Shown here one piece after another: positions 61,777 to 64,000 of a stretch of 64,000 bases of DNA. Each line of letters opens with the position of its first letter. The stretch's first letter is position 1. A model generated the notes under the pieces. That model ran no database searches. It was not told where the DNA came from and worked only from the letters and a program-made list of their open reading frames with translations. The stretch is taken from assembly GCA_013396915.1 (NCBI GenBank), contig VWZL01002849.1:505389-569388 (forward strand), given 5' to 3'. This DNA is from Stercorarius parasiticus (taxonomy: Eukaryota > Chordata > Aves > Charadriiformes > Stercorariidae). The position numbers were made by a program, and so were the translations under genes.

Positions 61777-61954
61777 AGAATCATAGAATAGTTTGGATTG
61801 GAAGAGACTTTTTAAATGTAATCTAGTCAAACCTCACCTGCAATAGGCAGGGGACATCTTCAACTAGATCAGGTTGCTCAGAGCCCCATTCAACCTGACC
61901 TTGAATGTTTCCAGGGATGGGGCATCTACCACCTCTCTGTGCAACCTGTTCCAG
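61777..61954 (-). mobile_element. CR1 LINE 3' fragment
   Basis: The plus strand begins with the CR1 tail AGAATCATAGAATAGTTTGG and GATTGGAAGAGAC, followed by ATCTAGTCAAACC, CAACTAGATCAGGTTGCTCA, GAGCCCCATTCAACCTGACC and CCAGGGATGGGGCATCTACC, ending at GCAACCTGTTCCAG. This is the reverse complement of the last 180 bases of a common bird CR1 subgroup, different in its 3' UTR from the copies at 12878 and 39117. It is truncated at the 'cctgttccag' block, a frequent truncation point. Confidence 0.92.
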
Positions 61955-64000
61955 ACATACACAATGGAAATTAAACTGTTACAGTATACAGCCATCTGCA
62001 TTCAAGGCCATTGGCTGTTTGAACTCAGTTCTTCAACCATCCTCATCTTTGACTTCTATTTGGTACTAAACTTGGGAAAATGAGGGTGTAAAGCAACTGA
62101 CCCTAGCCTTTATGGCTTAAGTTACTGGTATGCTGCCAGCTCTGCCCAGTGGAGCTGGCTGGGTCACTCTCTTACCTGCTTACAGCTTCCCACAGCACCT
62201 GTACAGCACAGGCAAAAGAGCTCTTTGCTGTTCTGCTGTATGCACTGCTTCAGACGCTCTGGCACATATACAAAATCACCCTACCAGTGGTATATGAGTC
62301 TATAATTCCTTCTTTATGCATCCAGGAAAGCTGGATTCAAACTACCTACAATAGCATTAAAATTCAACATAGACTGTCACAGTTTTAGAAATAATCTTCA
62401 AAAATAATAGTTTCCTCTAGCAAAGAAATAACAAAAAACCACACCAGTAAGTTAGTATTTCTTTTTCCTAGATGATGAAAATTGAGTTTAGGGGGATAGA
62501 AAAGGGGGCAATACAACATAAAAGAATAGTTAGACCTTGCACTAGCCATATCAAAGTACTTGTATCACAAAGAAAATCTTCTAAAGTACTGTAAAGCTTA
62601 CAAGAAATTTTATTTAAAGACCAAGTAGAAATCTACCAGGAAACACAAAGGCTTGTTCCTGGATATAGGCACATTCTGATTTTTTTATGTAATTTTTTCT
62701 CCTTGTCTTCAGAATGTTTTTTGTGGCAGGTACCTTCATTACTCTCCATAAGTGCATGCAATTTCTAAGTACCTTCACTTTAAAATAGGAAGCCCACATG
62801 GAAGGACAACACTTCCACACTTAAGAGTAATACACAGGATGTTAAGATATGTGAGAGGAAAACACTGCTATTTTCAGTCTGAAGACTGTTTGTAGTTCCC
62901 TCCATTTGTATTCCTGATATTAAATAAATATTATTGCTTCAAAAATTTCTTACAAACAAAAAAAGAAACCTTTACACTAGTAGCATAGAAATATAAAATC
63001 TCCACAAAGCGTTCTGTTTTGTTTTCAGGCATACAAGCGCTCTTGGTATTGTATCATGAAACTATCCGACATCTTTATTTTAAATAATATGATCAGAGGG
63101 GAGGGAAGCAAAAAATTCCGAAGTGACCACCCATGGCATTGGTTTAGACTGCAAAGTCAGATGTAGATACAAATATTGCAACTGTCGCTCTAAATAAATG
63201 ACTCCAACACTCCTGGCAATCACAATCTGAATCACTTTAGACAGTGTGGGCTGTAATACAGATGGTATGTTGACGCAATGCTGACCTAACCACTTATGGC
63301 CTGTGCCTGCCATTTTTGAGAACTGGAGATGTTTAAAGTTTACATTTGACTTTGCAGAAAATGCGTTTGGTTTTAGATATATATATAGCATGCGTGAATT
63401 GTTTTTTACTTATCTACCTAGGGTAGGCCATCCTTCATATCTATCAGTGAAAGGCATTTTGATTTAGCTGGCAAACCTGAAATGAGAATAATGTTATATC
63501 TGATTTCCCGTCTTATTCTGTAAGACCAGGCTGGGCAGAATATAAAGTAGGGAAAAAAAAAAAAAAAAGGAATGACAAATGGAAGATGTGGAACATCATT
63601 TCATAAGCTGATATTTTTTTAGTAGTTCTATCAGCATGAATTTTGGTTCCCAACTAATGATATTTCTCCCAAGTTGATCGGGCAGAGGAAAAAGGCACTA
63701 ACAGAATTCTACAGAAATTATAATTCTCTCACAATCTGATGAATGTTTGCCCGTACTGATAACCAGGTTCATCAGATTTGGGAAGTCAGAAACATTTTCA
63801 TACATTTTCGTGATTTTTGAGGATATTTTAAAGGAAATACTGTTAAGTTCAGCTCTCCTAACTTATGCTCATCTTTTGATGCTTTTATATATATATACAC
63901 AGAAGTAATGTATTGCATTCTACAGCACCATTTGTTCAAAGATCGTCTACTACCTTACAGGTATTAATGTAGGTTCAAAGTATCACTTCTTATACACATT
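61955..64000. other. Unique AT-rich DNA, no gene seen
   Basis: An A16 run lies at 63553-63568, with TA-rich runs near 63379 and 63886. A 103-codon minus frame at 63080-63391 has no recognisable domain. Nothing else is supported up to the window end. Confidence 0.5.

Noticed and set aside
1..64000. CRISPR arrays, tRNA/rRNA genes, prokaryotic operons or phage
   Set aside because: No regularly spaced direct repeats, cloverleaf candidates, rRNA blocks or tightly packed long open frames were seen. The sequence is vertebrate in character.

Overview
This window looks like bird nuclear DNA with no host protein-coding gene that I can support. The evidence for a bird is the repeat content. There are several CR1 LINE copies with the avian 3' tail (octamer related to ATTCTATG), two copies of a GC-rich LTR seen in many bird genomes, and very old amniote repeats related to MIR/L2, ancient CR1 and palindromic MITE-like families. 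The background is AT-rich. The open frames are short, mostly start at non-ATG codons, overlap on both strands and carry no domain I recognise. I saw no tRNA, rRNA, CRISPR array or prokaryotic operon structure.

Layout. 1-12790 is mostly unique AT-rich DNA with a MIR-like relic (about 4765-4930), an internally deleted CR1 (5424-5706), an AAAAC array (7015-7063) and a second MIR/L2-like relic (about 11915-12010). 12791-13175 is a CR1 3' end whose tail has expanded into a pure AGAAT array. 13176-34660 is largely unique, with a decayed CR1 (about 15398-15575), an L2/SINE-like tail (about 22515-22575), a possible conserved non-coding block (about 25225-25430) and two blocks of raised GC (25585-25985 and about 31690-32330). 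34660-45075 is a CR1-rich zone. It holds three ancient CR1 relics and one 3.1 kb CR1 (39117 to about 42240, minus strand) carrying nearly all of ORF2, with endonuclease and reverse transcriptase both inactivated. 46141-46896 is a CpG-rich solo-type LTR, and 56863-57185 is a truncated relative in the same orientation. 49780-50760 is the best candidate for a developmental enhancer or conserved element. 52080-52390 is a CR1 fragment with an intact FADD motif that stops exactly at a single N (52391). 61777-61954 is a CR1 3' fragment.

How it works together. There is no operon or pathway. The window is best read as an intergenic desert or a very large intron shaped by waves of CR1 and LTR insertion, with a few unique blocks that may be regulatory. 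I did not find a convincing undescribed biological system. The points most worth checking are the single-N break inside a CR1, the LTR with a quadruplex motif in a CpG-rich block, the pentamer array grown from a CR1 tail, the mutations that killed the large CR1, and the ATTA-rich block at 49.8-50.8 kb.
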